Below, piece by piece: positions 17,494-25,179 of a DNA stretch of 64,000 nt (position 1 is its first letter; each line of letters opens with the position of its first letter). Source of the stretch: Streptomyces sp. Ag109_O5-1 (GTDB lineage Bacteria; Actinomycetota; Actinomycetes; Streptomycetales; Streptomycetaceae). The stretch lies in NCBI RefSeq assembly GCF_003814875.1, contig NZ_RKQF01000001.1:496001-560000 (forward strand), given 5' to 3'. Position numbers and translations under genes: made by a program. The notes under the pieces were generated by a model, which searched no databases, was not told where the DNA came from, and saw nothing but the letters and a program-made list of their open reading frames with translations.

Positions 17494-18729
17494 TCAGCTG
17501 TTGTCGCAGTTCAGGCCGGCCAGGTCGACGGAGTCGGCCATGGCCGCCATCCCCTTGTCGTTGGGGTGGATGTGGTCGCCGCCGTCGAGGAACGGCAGCA
17601 TCCGGGCCTGGTCGTAGGGGCTGCGCAGGATCCGGTCGAAGTCGGCCATCCCGTCGAACTCTCCGCTGGTGCGGATGTACCGGTTCACTTCCTGCCGGAC
17701 GGCCTCGCCCGCCGGGTCCCATTCCGACCAGCCCTCGAACGGGCCGACGGTCGAGGCGACCACGCACTTGCCGGCCGCGTGCGCCCGCCGGACTATCTCG
17801 CGGTACCCGGCGATCAGGTCGGCCGCGGTGACCCCGGTGTGGGCCTTGATGTCGTTGACCCCCTCGAAGAGGAAGACGGTACGGACGCCCGGCTGGCTCA
17901 GGACGTCGCGGTCCAGCCGGTTGAGGGCGGCCTGCCCGGCGCCGTTCGCGAGGACCTTGTTGCCGGAGATGCCCTCGTCGGCGACGCCCTTGACCTCGGT
18001 GTCCGCCTTCTGGAGCCGGCGGGCGAGGTAGTCGGGCCAGCGGCGGTTCTGGTCGGTGGTGGACGCCCAGCCGTCGGTGATGGAGTCGCCGAGTGCCACC
18101 ACGGCCCCGGTGGCCGGGTCGGACGGCCGTACGGAGACGGCGTCCAGGTACCACCAGGAGCCGGTGGTGTCCGTCCAGTTGGCGGCGCTCGCCTCGGCGG
18201 TGTGGTCGCCCTGGTCGGTGTAGGAGGTCTGCATGGCCATCCAGTGGCCGGTGCCCGGGCCTGCCGCGTCCGGGCTGTGCAGGCTGACGACCAGGTTGCT
18301 GCCGGCGGGCAGGTTGCCGGGCAGCGGGTCGCTCCACGCGGTGGCGCCCGCCGGCACGGTGACCGTGCGGGCGCCGTCGAAGGTGAGCCGCTTGTTGCTG
18401 CCCGGCTTGAGGGCGGCGCCCTGGCTCTGGAGGCCGGCGTAGACGCTGTCCAGGGTCAGCGGGCGGTCACCGAACGCGTTGGAGAGCCGCACCCGCACGC
18501 CACTGCCGGCGGCACTGGTGTGCACTACCAGCCGGTAGCCGCGGTCGGCGGTGCCCTCTCCCATCTGGTCGGCGCTGGCCCCCCAGGTGACGACGTCGTG
18601 CCGGGCGGGCGCGGCGGCCTGGGAGGCGGGCTCCCACATGAGGGCCGCCCGGGCGGCCCCGGTCTGGCAGGCGATCGTCGCCAGTAGGACGGCGGCGAGG
18701 CTCAGTACCCGCGAGAACCGGCCGGTCAC
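17494..18729 (-). CDS. Secreted SGNH/GDSL esterase
   Basis: 411 residues with a signal peptide (VLSLAAVLLATIACQTGAARA). An N-terminal beta-rich carbohydrate-binding-like region of about 180 residues precedes the SGNH hydrolase. Block I is ALGDSITDGW (nucleophile Ser at about 216), the oxyanion blocks are EGISGNK and FEGVNDI, and the catalytic DHIHPN lies near the C-terminus. Streptomyces members deacylate sugars or lipids. Its ATG overlaps the stop of the GH95 gene (ATGA), so the two are co-translated and it probably removes acetyl groups from the same polysaccharide. Confidence 0.9.
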   Translation of the reverse strand: MTGRFSRVLSLAAVLLATIACQTGAARAALMWEPASQAAAPARHDVVTWGASADQMGEGTADRGYRLVVHTSAAGSGVRVRLSNAFGDRPLTLDSVYAGLQSQGAALKPGSNKRLTFDGARTVTVPAGATAWSDPLPGNLPAGSNLVVSLHSPDAAGPGTGHWMAMQTSYTDQGDHTAEASAANWTDTTGSWWYLDAVSVRPSDPATGAVVALGDSITDGWASTTDQNRRWPDYLARRLQKADTEVKGVADEGISGNKVLANGAGQAALNRLDRDVLSQPGVRTVFLFEGVNDIKAHTGVTAADLIAGYREIVRRAHAAGKCVVASTVGPFEGWSEWDPAGEAVRQEVNRYIRTSGEFDGMADFDRILRSPYDQARMLPFLDGGDHIHPNDKGMAAMADSVDLAGLNCDNS

Positions 18730-21074
18730 CGCGCGAAGTCCTTCAGCGTGACGGACTGGCCGGGCTTCAGCGTGACCGTCCGTGCCTTACCGCCGTACAC
18801 GACCGTGGTCGTACGGCCGCCGACGCTGCGGATCCGGGCCTCGGTCGGCTTGCCGTCGTGCCAGCGCAGGTCGACGACGAAGCCGCCGCGCGCGCCGGCC
18901 CCGGTGACCGAGCCGGAGGCGGCCCAGGCATCCGGGAGGGCGGGCAGGAGTTCCAGATGGCCGGGGCGGGAGTACAGCAGCATCTCCAGGATCGCGGTCG
19001 GGGTGCCGAAGTTGGCCTCGATCTGGAAGATGCCGCGGCCCTGCTCGACCTCGTAGATGTCGAAGAGGTTCGGCGAGGTGCCGTTGCTGCCGTTGCTGGA
19101 CGGGCGCAGGTTGCGGACGACGAGCTGGTAGGCCTTGTCGGCGTCCTTCAGCCGGGACCAGCACAGGGAGCGCCAGGCGTTGGCCCAGCCGAAGCTGTCC
19201 ATGCCGCGGGCGGTGAGCAGGGCGGTGGCGCCCTTGACGATGTCGGCCGGGGTCGAGCCGTCGGGGCGGATCCGGTCGCCGGGGAAGAGGTTGAACAGCG
19301 GCGAGAGGTGGCGGTGGGTGGTCTCGCCGAGGTTGTCCGGGGACATCCACTCCTCCAGCCAGCCGGTCTTGGGGCTCACCACCGGCAGGTAGAGGCGTTC
19401 GCGCAGGCCGCCGATGGTGGCGGCATATCCAGCATCTCTCTTCAGCTCGGCCGCTGCAGTACGGAAGTTCCCGAACAGGATCCAGACCTGTTCCTGGGCG
19501 TAGGTGATGCCCTTGGCGTCCAGCGGCCCCTGCTCCGGCGACCAGTCGCTGTCCGCGATCAGCACCTCCTTGCCGTTGTCCAGGGTGGTGGTGAGCAGCC
19601 GCGCCTCCCAGAACTCGCAGGCGCCCTTGAGGAGCGGGTAGATCTTCTCCAGGTGGGCGCGGGACCGGGTGAACTCGTAGTGCTCCCACAGGCTCTGGCA
19701 CAGCCAGGCGTTGCCGGCCGGGTGCCACCACCAGCCGCCTCCGCCGAAGGGGTTGGTGGAGATGCCGACGGTCCAGCCGGCCACCTTGCCTCGGGAGTTG
19801 CGGTAGCGGTTGCGGGGGTCCTGGAAGAGCCGCTGGGTGGTGTCGGTCCAGGACGGGAGCTGGTCGACGCAGTAGTCGGTGAAGGCGTCGAAGCACTGGG
19901 AGAGACCCAGCCGGTCGGCCATCCAGTAGTTCATCTGGATGTTGATGTCGGTGTGGTAGTCGCCCATCCAGTCCGGGTCGTTGCCGTCCAGCCAGATGCC
20001 CTGGAGGCCCATCGGCAGGCTGTCGCGGGAGCCGGCGATCATCAGGTAGCGGCCGAACTGGGCGTAGGCGGCCTCGAGTTCGGGGTCGGGGTCGCCGGTG
20101 TCGGCGCGGGCCTGGATGCGGGCCCAGGTGTCGAGCCCGCGCTGGTCCGCGGTCGAGGTGCCGAGGGAGAGGTCGAACTGCCCGAACAGCGCCCGGTGGT
20201 CGGCCGCGTGGGTGCGCAGCAGGGTGTCCGCCGAGTTCCGGGCGGCCGCCTTGACCTTGGTGCGGGCCAGGGCCAGCGGGTCGAGGGAGGGGTTGCGGTA
20301 ATGGGCGGCGGCGTCCGGTGCGTAGTCGGTGCCGCCGCTCAGTACGACGGTCAGCTCCCGGCAGTCGGTGAAGGTGATGCGGGAGCCGCTCACGCGCACG
20401 CTGCCGCCGCTGCCGTAGGCCTTGACGGCGGCGCCGTACTTCAGCCCGTTGGCGAACGACCCGGCGAACGACTCGGCGGTGCCGCCGGTCTCCCCGTGGG
20501 TGCCCTCGAAGGTGATCGAGCCGGTGTAGCGCCCGCCGCCGTCCTGGCCGAAGTGCAGCACGATCACGTCGTCGGGGCGGCTGGCGAAGATCTGCCGCCG
20601 GTAGGTCACTCCGGAGCGCACGTACGACGCCGTCACCACGCCGTTGTCGAGGTCGAGGGTGCGCCGGTAGCCGGAGACGGCGCCCAGGTCGTGGTCGGGG
20701 ATCTCGACGGTGAGCCGGGCGAGCAGGGTGAGGGAGCCGAAGTCGGCGCGGCCGTAGGGGAACTGGCCGTCGGAGTCGAGGGTGTCGTTGAGACCGCCGG
20801 TCCACAGGGTGGCGTCGGTGATCAGAAGGAGTTCACGGCCCGAGTCGTTGCTCGCGAGGGCGCCGAGCCGGCCGTTGCCGACGGGCAGCCCCTGTTCGAT
20901 CATCGACCCGTCGCCGGCGGGCGCCTGCCACCAGAGCTGGTGCCGGGGCGTGCTGAGCGGCTCGGAGGATCGCAGCGGGGCGGCGGAGGCGGTGAAGGAG
21001 GGAAGCCCGGCGAGGGCTCCGGTGGCCGCGGCGAGGGCGAGAAAACTGCGTCTGCTGGGCTGGTTGTTCTGCAT
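18726..21074 (-). CDS. GH95 alpha-L-fucosidase/galactosidase-like enzyme, Tat-exported
   Basis: 782 residues. A twin-arginine leader (SRRSFLALAAATGALAGLPS) is followed by an N-terminal beta domain (QLWWQAPAGDGSMIEQGLPV) and an (alpha/alpha)6 barrel (MGLQGIWLDGNDPDWMGDYH, then TDINIQMNYW and GGWWWHPAGNAWLCQSLWEH). These motifs match GH95, whose members hydrolyse alpha-1,2-L-fucosides or alpha-L-galactosides by an inverting mechanism. AAAGGAACCGGTC precedes ATG 21074. It lies downstream of GH27 and is coupled to the esterase. Near 19,425-19,450 there is a run of codons rare in Streptomyces (AGA GAT GCT GGA TAT). Confidence 0.9.
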   Translation of the reverse strand: MQNNQPSRRSFLALAAATGALAGLPSFTASAAPLRSSEPLSTPRHQLWWQAPAGDGSMIEQGLPVGNGRLGALASNDSGRELLLITDATLWTGGLNDTLDSDGQFPYGRADFGSLTLLARLTVEIPDHDLGAVSGYRRTLDLDNGVVTASYVRSGVTYRRQIFASRPDDVIVLHFGQDGGGRYTGSITFEGTHGETGGTAESFAGSFANGLKYGAAVKAYGSGGSVRVSGSRITFTDCRELTVVLSGGTDYAPDAAAHYRNPSLDPLALARTKVKAAARNSADTLLRTHAADHRALFGQFDLSLGTSTADQRGLDTWARIQARADTGDPDPELEAAYAQFGRYLMIAGSRDSLPMGLQGIWLDGNDPDWMGDYHTDINIQMNYWMADRLGLSQCFDAFTDYCVDQLPSWTDTTQRLFQDPRNRYRNSRGKVAGWTVGISTNPFGGGGWWWHPAGNAWLCQSLWEHYEFTRSRAHLEKIYPLLKGACEFWEARLLTTTLDNGKEVLIADSDWSPEQGPLDAKGITYAQEQVWILFGNFRTAAAELKRDAGYAATIGGLRERLYLPVVSPKTGWLEEWMSPDNLGETTHRHLSPLFNLFPGDRIRPDGSTPADIVKGATALLTARGMDSFGWANAWRSLCWSRLKDADKAYQLVVRNLRPSSNGSNGTSPNLFDIYEVEQGRGIFQIEANFGTPTAILEMLLYSRPGHLELLPALPDAWAASGSVTGAGARGGFVVDLRWHDGKPTEARIRSVGGRTTTVVYGGKARTVTLKPGQSVTLKDFAR

Positions 21075-21089
21075 GACCGGTTCCTTTGG

Positions 21090-21195
21090 AGTCAGGCGGG
21101 GAACAACGCGCCCCGTCAGGGGCGCTGGGGGCACCCCCGGCCGAAGGCTGGGGGAGGAACTGCGCAACCGGCCCCCACCGGCCCGCAGTTCCCGA
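21090..21195. repeat. Streptomyces-type intergenic repeat between GH27 and GH95
   Basis: The spacer contains CGCTGGGGGCACCCCCGGCC, then GAAGGCTGGGGGAGGAACTG and a CGCAGTTCCCGAACAACG-like tail. I recognise this as a common Streptomyces intergenic element that can fold because GGGGGCACCCCC is palindromic. It may attenuate transcription between the two glycosidase genes. Confidence 0.5.
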
Positions 21196-21204
21196 ACAAC
21201 GCAC

Positions 21205-23001
21205 TTACCGAGGTGACTTCGGAACGTCGATCCGGTCGACGTCCGGCGCGTACCCCGACCCGCTGTCGAACGTGATCGTGTTCGCACCGGCCTTCAGGGT
21301 CACCGGCACGCTCACCGTCGAGACGGTCCCCCAGTCCCCGGTCGACGGGAACTTGTGGCTGGTCCCGGCCCCGGAGTTCGCGGAGATGGTGGCGGACCGG
21401 GAGTCACCGCTGATGTAGGCGACCTTCACCAGGTACGTACCGGCCTTGTCGACCGTCACGTTGTTGATGGTCAGCTTGCCGCCCTGGTACAGGTTTCCGA
21501 CCTTCTTCTGCCCGGAGCACGCGTCGCACCCGGCGACGGACGCGTTGCCGCTGAGCGTGTTGCCGCTCGCCTCGGCCTCGTACCCGGTGGACGCCAGCGC
21601 GGCGCCCTTCGGCGTCACCGTGAACAGCCGCGAGCCGTGCGCCGGCAGCGCCTCGGTGATCTTGTTCTGGAAGCTGCCGAGGCTCTCGTGGTTCCACAGG
21701 TCCCGGACCGACGCCTTGCCGCTGAAGCCGAGGGCCGTCCAGTCGGCGGTGACCGCCGAAGGCGAGTCCGCGAGGTTGAACAGCGCGACCGTGTAGGTGC
21801 CGTCGGCGTTCTTCGCGGCCCAGACCTGCTGCGGGTCGGACGGGGTGATCGGGCGGGCCGGCGGGTTGGCGCTCTGGTCGATGCCGATGACCTCGCGGTT
21901 GGTCAGCAGGGAGACGCCGTAGTCGTCGAGCTTGGTGATGTCGTCGCCGGTGAACAGGGGCGACTTGGCGACGGCCCAGAGCGTGGCGTAGCTCTGCCGC
22001 TCGGCCTTGGTGAGGCCGTCCATCGCGCCGTTGCCGACGTCGAGGGAGTCGAGGTCGTTCCAGCCGCCGGGGCCCGCCTTGCCGGTCCACGCCGGGGTGT
22101 CGTCCCAGCGGTCGTTGACCGAGTTCTCCCAAGTGACAAGGGTGTTGCAGTAGCACTCGACGTCGGTGTCGATACGCCAGCCGTTGGTGTACTTCTGCCA
22201 GTCGGCGGCGTGCCCGTAGTCCAGCGACCAGGAGGCTTCCAGGTGGATCGGGCGGCCGGTGGCGGCGATCGCCTTGTGCCAGGCGGCGACGTCGGCGACG
22301 TTGTCGTACTGGTCACCGCTCTTGCCCGAGCCGGGGCCGACGCCGTCGAGCTTGAGGAAGTCGTAGCCCCAGTCGGCGAGCATCCGGGCCTGGGAGTCTA
22401 TGTACTTCTGCGCGCACGGCTTGTCGAAGTCGATCTTGTAGGCGCTGTCCCAGCCGTTGGTGGTGCGCAGGTCGCCGTAGACGATGTCGGCGGTGGTGCA
22501 GCCGTCCGCGTTCCAGATCGGGGTCTTCCCGTCGCCGTACGCGCCCTTCTCCAGACCGGCCGGGAGGTAGATGCCGGCCTTGAGGCCCTTGGCGTGGATG
22601 CGGTCGGCGACGGCCTTCATACCGCTGGGGAAGCGGGCCGGGTCGGCCTTCTGGCGGCCGTACTGGTCGTAGCCCTCCTTCCAGTTCCAGTCCATCCACC
22701 AGCCGGCGTCGATGTTGACGTAGTCGTAGCCGTACTTCTTCAGCTTGCTCGCCATGGCGTCGGTCTGCTTGAGGACGTTCGCCTCGGTGAGGTAGCTGTA
22801 GTCGCCCTTGTCGTTCAGGCCCGGGTACTTCGACGACTGCATGCTCCAGCTCGACCAGCCCATGTAGGGCTTGGCGGCGATGGGAGCCGGCGTGTCGGCC
22901 TGGGCGGCGGGCACGGCGGCCGCGAAGGCGGCGGTGAGTGCCATGACGAGGACGGTTCTCAGCCCGCGCGCGGGCAGGACGGAGTGTGAAGGTGACCGCA
23001 T
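21205..23001 (-). CDS. Secreted GH27 alpha-galactosidase with C-terminal CBM35
   Basis: 597 residues. A signal peptide ending near AQADTPAP leads into a GH27 TIM barrel (KPYMGWSSWSMQSSKYPGLN, YVNIDAGWW, GLKAGIYLPAG). The nucleophile Asp is at about 218 in FLKLDGVG and the acid/base is in WRIDTDVEC. A Greek-key domain follows, then from about residue 470 a CBM35 (EAEASGNTLSGNASV to DVDRIDVPKS). Family activities include alpha-galactosidase and beta-L-arabinopyranosidase, and the specificity is not certain. AGGAGGG precedes ATG. The gene follows the ROK regulator by 31 bp, implying one transcript. Confidence 0.92.
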   Translation of the reverse strand: MRSPSHSVLPARGLRTVLVMALTAAFAAAVPAAQADTPAPIAAKPYMGWSSWSMQSSKYPGLNDKGDYSYLTEANVLKQTDAMASKLKKYGYDYVNIDAGWWMDWNWKEGYDQYGRQKADPARFPSGMKAVADRIHAKGLKAGIYLPAGLEKGAYGDGKTPIWNADGCTTADIVYGDLRTTNGWDSAYKIDFDKPCAQKYIDSQARMLADWGYDFLKLDGVGPGSGKSGDQYDNVADVAAWHKAIAATGRPIHLEASWSLDYGHAADWQKYTNGWRIDTDVECYCNTLVTWENSVNDRWDDTPAWTGKAGPGGWNDLDSLDVGNGAMDGLTKAERQSYATLWAVAKSPLFTGDDITKLDDYGVSLLTNREVIGIDQSANPPARPITPSDPQQVWAAKNADGTYTVALFNLADSPSAVTADWTALGFSGKASVRDLWNHESLGSFQNKITEALPAHGSRLFTVTPKGAALASTGYEAEASGNTLSGNASVAGCDACSGQKKVGNLYQGGKLTINNVTVDKAGTYLVKVAYISGDSRSATISANSGAGTSHKFPSTGDWGTVSTVSVPVTLKAGANTITFDSGSGYAPDVDRIDVPKSPR

Positions 23002-23032
23002 GGGCCCTCCTGGGTTCAGGGTCTCGGGCGGC

Positions 23033-24223
23033 TCAGCCCTTGCCCGTTGGGGTGGGAGAAGAGGTGATGAAGGACTGGATCGCGGCGGCCGCGGCCCCGC
23101 GCGCCCACTCCTCGAAGGGGAGTGGGCGGGTCTGTACGTCGCACCGCGCGGCGGAGCCGAAGGCGGCCGCGGTGAACGAGTCGAGGATCTGCTCGGCGAA
23201 CAGGTCGTAGGCGGCGAGTCCCTCGCCGGAGATGATCACGCGTTCGGGGCCGAAGAGGTTGGCGACGGTGGCGATGCCCCGGCCGATGGCCTCGCCCGCG
23301 CGGGCGTACACCTCGCGCGCTCCGGGCACGCCCTCGTGGGCGAGGGCCACGGCCTCGGTGGAGTCGACGACTTGACGGCCCGTCACCTCCCGCATGCGGG
23401 TGACGATCGCGGCGTCCCCGGCGATCGCCTCCACACAGCCGCGGTTGCCGCAGTGGCAGAGCGGCCCGGCCGGGTCGATGGCCACGTGCCCGATCTCCCC
23501 CGCGACCCCGTGCGCGCCCGACACCACCCGACCGTGGATCACCAGTCCGCAGCCGATGCCGGCGCCGACGGTGACCACCGCGAAGTCGGAGAGCCCGACC
23601 CCGGCGCCGAACCACTGCTCGGCGACGGTCAGGGCGCGTACGTCGTTGTCGACGACGACCGGCAACCCCGTGGTCATGGCGGCGAGTTCGGCGAGGGCGA
23701 CGTCCCGCCAGTCGAGGAAGGGCGAGTAGCGGACGGCACCCTCCGCACGGTCCACGTCACCGGAGATCGCGATACCGAGGCCGAGGACGGGGGCACCGAA
23801 ATCCTCGGCCTCGGAGCGCAGTTCGCGGGTCAGCTCGGCGATCGAGGTCAGGACGGCCCTGGCGGCACGGTCCGTGACCGGCAGCCGGCGGGCCAGACGG
23901 ATCCGGCAGCACAGGTCGGTGAGTACCGCTATCACCTCGTCGCCGGTCACCTTGACCCCGATGAACAGTGCGCGTCCGCCGTCGACCCGTACCAGGTTGG
24001 CGGGGCGCCCGAGGGCGGGCCGGGCCTCACCGTCGGCGTCCTCTGCCAGGTACCCGGCCGCCAGCAGCGGCCGGACGGCCTTGGTCACAGCCGCCGGTGA
24101 CAGGCCGGCCCGGCGGGCCGCCTCCAGCCGGGTGAGGGGGCCGTGGGACAGGACCGTGGTGAAGATCTGCGAGACGGCCGGCGTGTGGGCCGGAAACGTT
24201 TCAGCACGGGTGGTGGAGCGCAT
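23033..24223 (-). CDS. ROK-family (NagC/XylR-type) repressor
   Basis: 396 residues. The N-terminal winged helix (LTRLEAARRAGLSPAAVTKA) is joined to a ROK sugar-kinase fold with LGLGIAISGDVD, VVVDNDVRALTVAE and the zinc motif GH...CHCGNRGCVEA at about 245-262. The divergent GxGxxG kinase region suggests sugar sensing rather than catalysis. ATG 24223 is the true start: an in-frame TTG at 24259 is part of the -35 box. It heads the GH27-GH95-esterase cluster and probably represses it until a released sugar binds. Confidence 0.92.
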   Translation of the reverse strand: MRSTTRAETFPAHTPAVSQIFTTVLSHGPLTRLEAARRAGLSPAAVTKAVRPLLAAGYLAEDADGEARPALGRPANLVRVDGGRALFIGVKVTGDEVIAVLTDLCCRIRLARRLPVTDRAARAVLTSIAELTRELRSEAEDFGAPVLGLGIAISGDVDRAEGAVRYSPFLDWRDVALAELAAMTTGLPVVVDNDVRALTVAEQWFGAGVGLSDFAVVTVGAGIGCGLVIHGRVVSGAHGVAGEIGHVAIDPAGPLCHCGNRGCVEAIAGDAAIVTRMREVTGRQVVDSTEAVALAHEGVPGAREVYARAGEAIGRGIATVANLFGPERVIISGEGLAAYDLFAEQILDSFTAAAFGSAARCDVQTRPLPFEEWARGAAAAAIQSFITSSPTPTGKG

Positions 24224-24230
24224 GGCCGGG

Positions 24231-24259
24231 AACTTAGGTGGCTTATTTTCCGCTGTCAA
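24231..24259 (-). promoter_or_regulatory. Leaderless SigA-type promoter of the ROK gene
   Basis: On the minus strand TTGACA (24259-24254), a 17-bp spacer and TAAGTT (24236-24231) form a near-consensus housekeeping promoter. Seven bases separate the -10 box from ATG 24223, placing the transcript start at or next to the A of the ATG. The ROK mRNA should therefore lack a leader and RBS. Confidence 0.85.
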
Positions 24260-24381
24260 TAAAAGAAACAGGAATCACCTGAAGGTTGACTGTGAGGCTC
24301 CAGTGGCCTTCAAATGTCGGGTGTGCAGGGGAGGTTGCCACGAGATACGTCGTTGTCGGTGCCGGGTCGCACAATCGCCGT

Positions 24382-25125
24382 ATGACGACGGTCGACTGGC
24401 ACCGGCTGACCCACGCCTATGGCCGGGCGGACGACATCCCCGGCCTCTTCGCCCGGCTCGGCGGCACCGAGGACGACTCGGTGTGGAGCGAGTTGTGGTC
24501 GGCGCTGTGCCATCAGGGCTCGGTGTACGACGCGAGTTGGGCCGCGCTGCCGACGCTGGCGGAGATCGCGTGCGGACGGGCGCCCGGCGGGCCGGCCGAT
24601 GCGCTGGTGCTGGCGGGGGCGATCACCGCGTACGCCGAGGACCCGCGCCGCAAGGTGTACGAGCGGGAGATCGGCGAACTCCTCGCCGTCGGGCGCGGGT
24701 TGCTGACGGATCCCGGGATCCCCGCACCCTCGTTCGTGATCTTCCTCCAGTCCGTGCTGGCCTTCGAGGGGGCCGGGGTCTGGTCCGAGGCGCTGGAGGG
24801 GGTGAACAGTGAGGAGTACGAGGTGGAGTGCCCGCAGTGCACGGAGGGGCTGTTCGTCGCGTTCGGCCGGTACGGGACGTTCGTGTCCGCCGGGGACTAT
24901 GTGACCGGGCCCGGGGCGGACGCGGCCACGGCGGGCCGGGGCGAGCTGACACCCGCCCGGCCGGACCGGCTGACAGGGGTCGGTGCGCGGCTGTATGGCG
25001 AGGCGGTGCGGGCGGGGCAGCCGGCGGTCGCCGAAGCGCTGACCCACGTCTTCGGGCAGGGGCGCTGCCCGTCCTGCGACACGGCGTTCTCGGTGGCCGA
25101 GCTGGTGGCGGAGCAGTGGGTCTGA
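24382..25125 (+). CDS. Hypothetical protein with two CxxC pairs
   Basis: 247 residues of a family I cannot name. The N-terminal region (WHRLTHAYGRADDIPGLFAR, then WSELWSALCHQGSVYDASWA) resembles helical-repeat proteins seen in Streptomyces. The C-terminal half carries VECPQCTEG and RCPSCDTAFSV, two CxxC pairs that probably form one zinc ribbon split by about 85 residues. ATG 24382 is chosen because homology-like sequence starts there and no RBS supports the longer frame from 24286. It is divergent from the ROK gene. It has no signal peptide or TM segment. Confidence 0.7.
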   Translation: MTTVDWHRLTHAYGRADDIPGLFARLGGTEDDSVWSELWSALCHQGSVYDASWAALPTLAEIACGRAPGGPADALVLAGAITAYAEDPRRKVYEREIGELLAVGRGLLTDPGIPAPSFVIFLQSVLAFEGAGVWSEALEGVNSEEYEVECPQCTEGLFVAFGRYGTFVSAGDYVTGPGADAATAGRGELTPARPDRLTGVGARLYGEAVRAGQPAVAEALTHVFGQGRCPSCDTAFSVAELVAEQWV

Positions 25126-25179
25126 TCCGGGTGCCCGGCCCCCCGACGGGGCACCCGGATCAGCGGTGCGGCGGGCCCG

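Noticed and set aside
18858..21275. 805-residue plus-strand frame opposite GH95
   Set aside because: It is a low-complexity Gly/Val/Ala shadow of the GH95 codons with no domain.
24224..24259. TTG at 24,259 as start of the ROK repressor
   Set aside because: These bases form the -35 box of a near-consensus promoter, and the -10 box lies seven bases before ATG 24,223.
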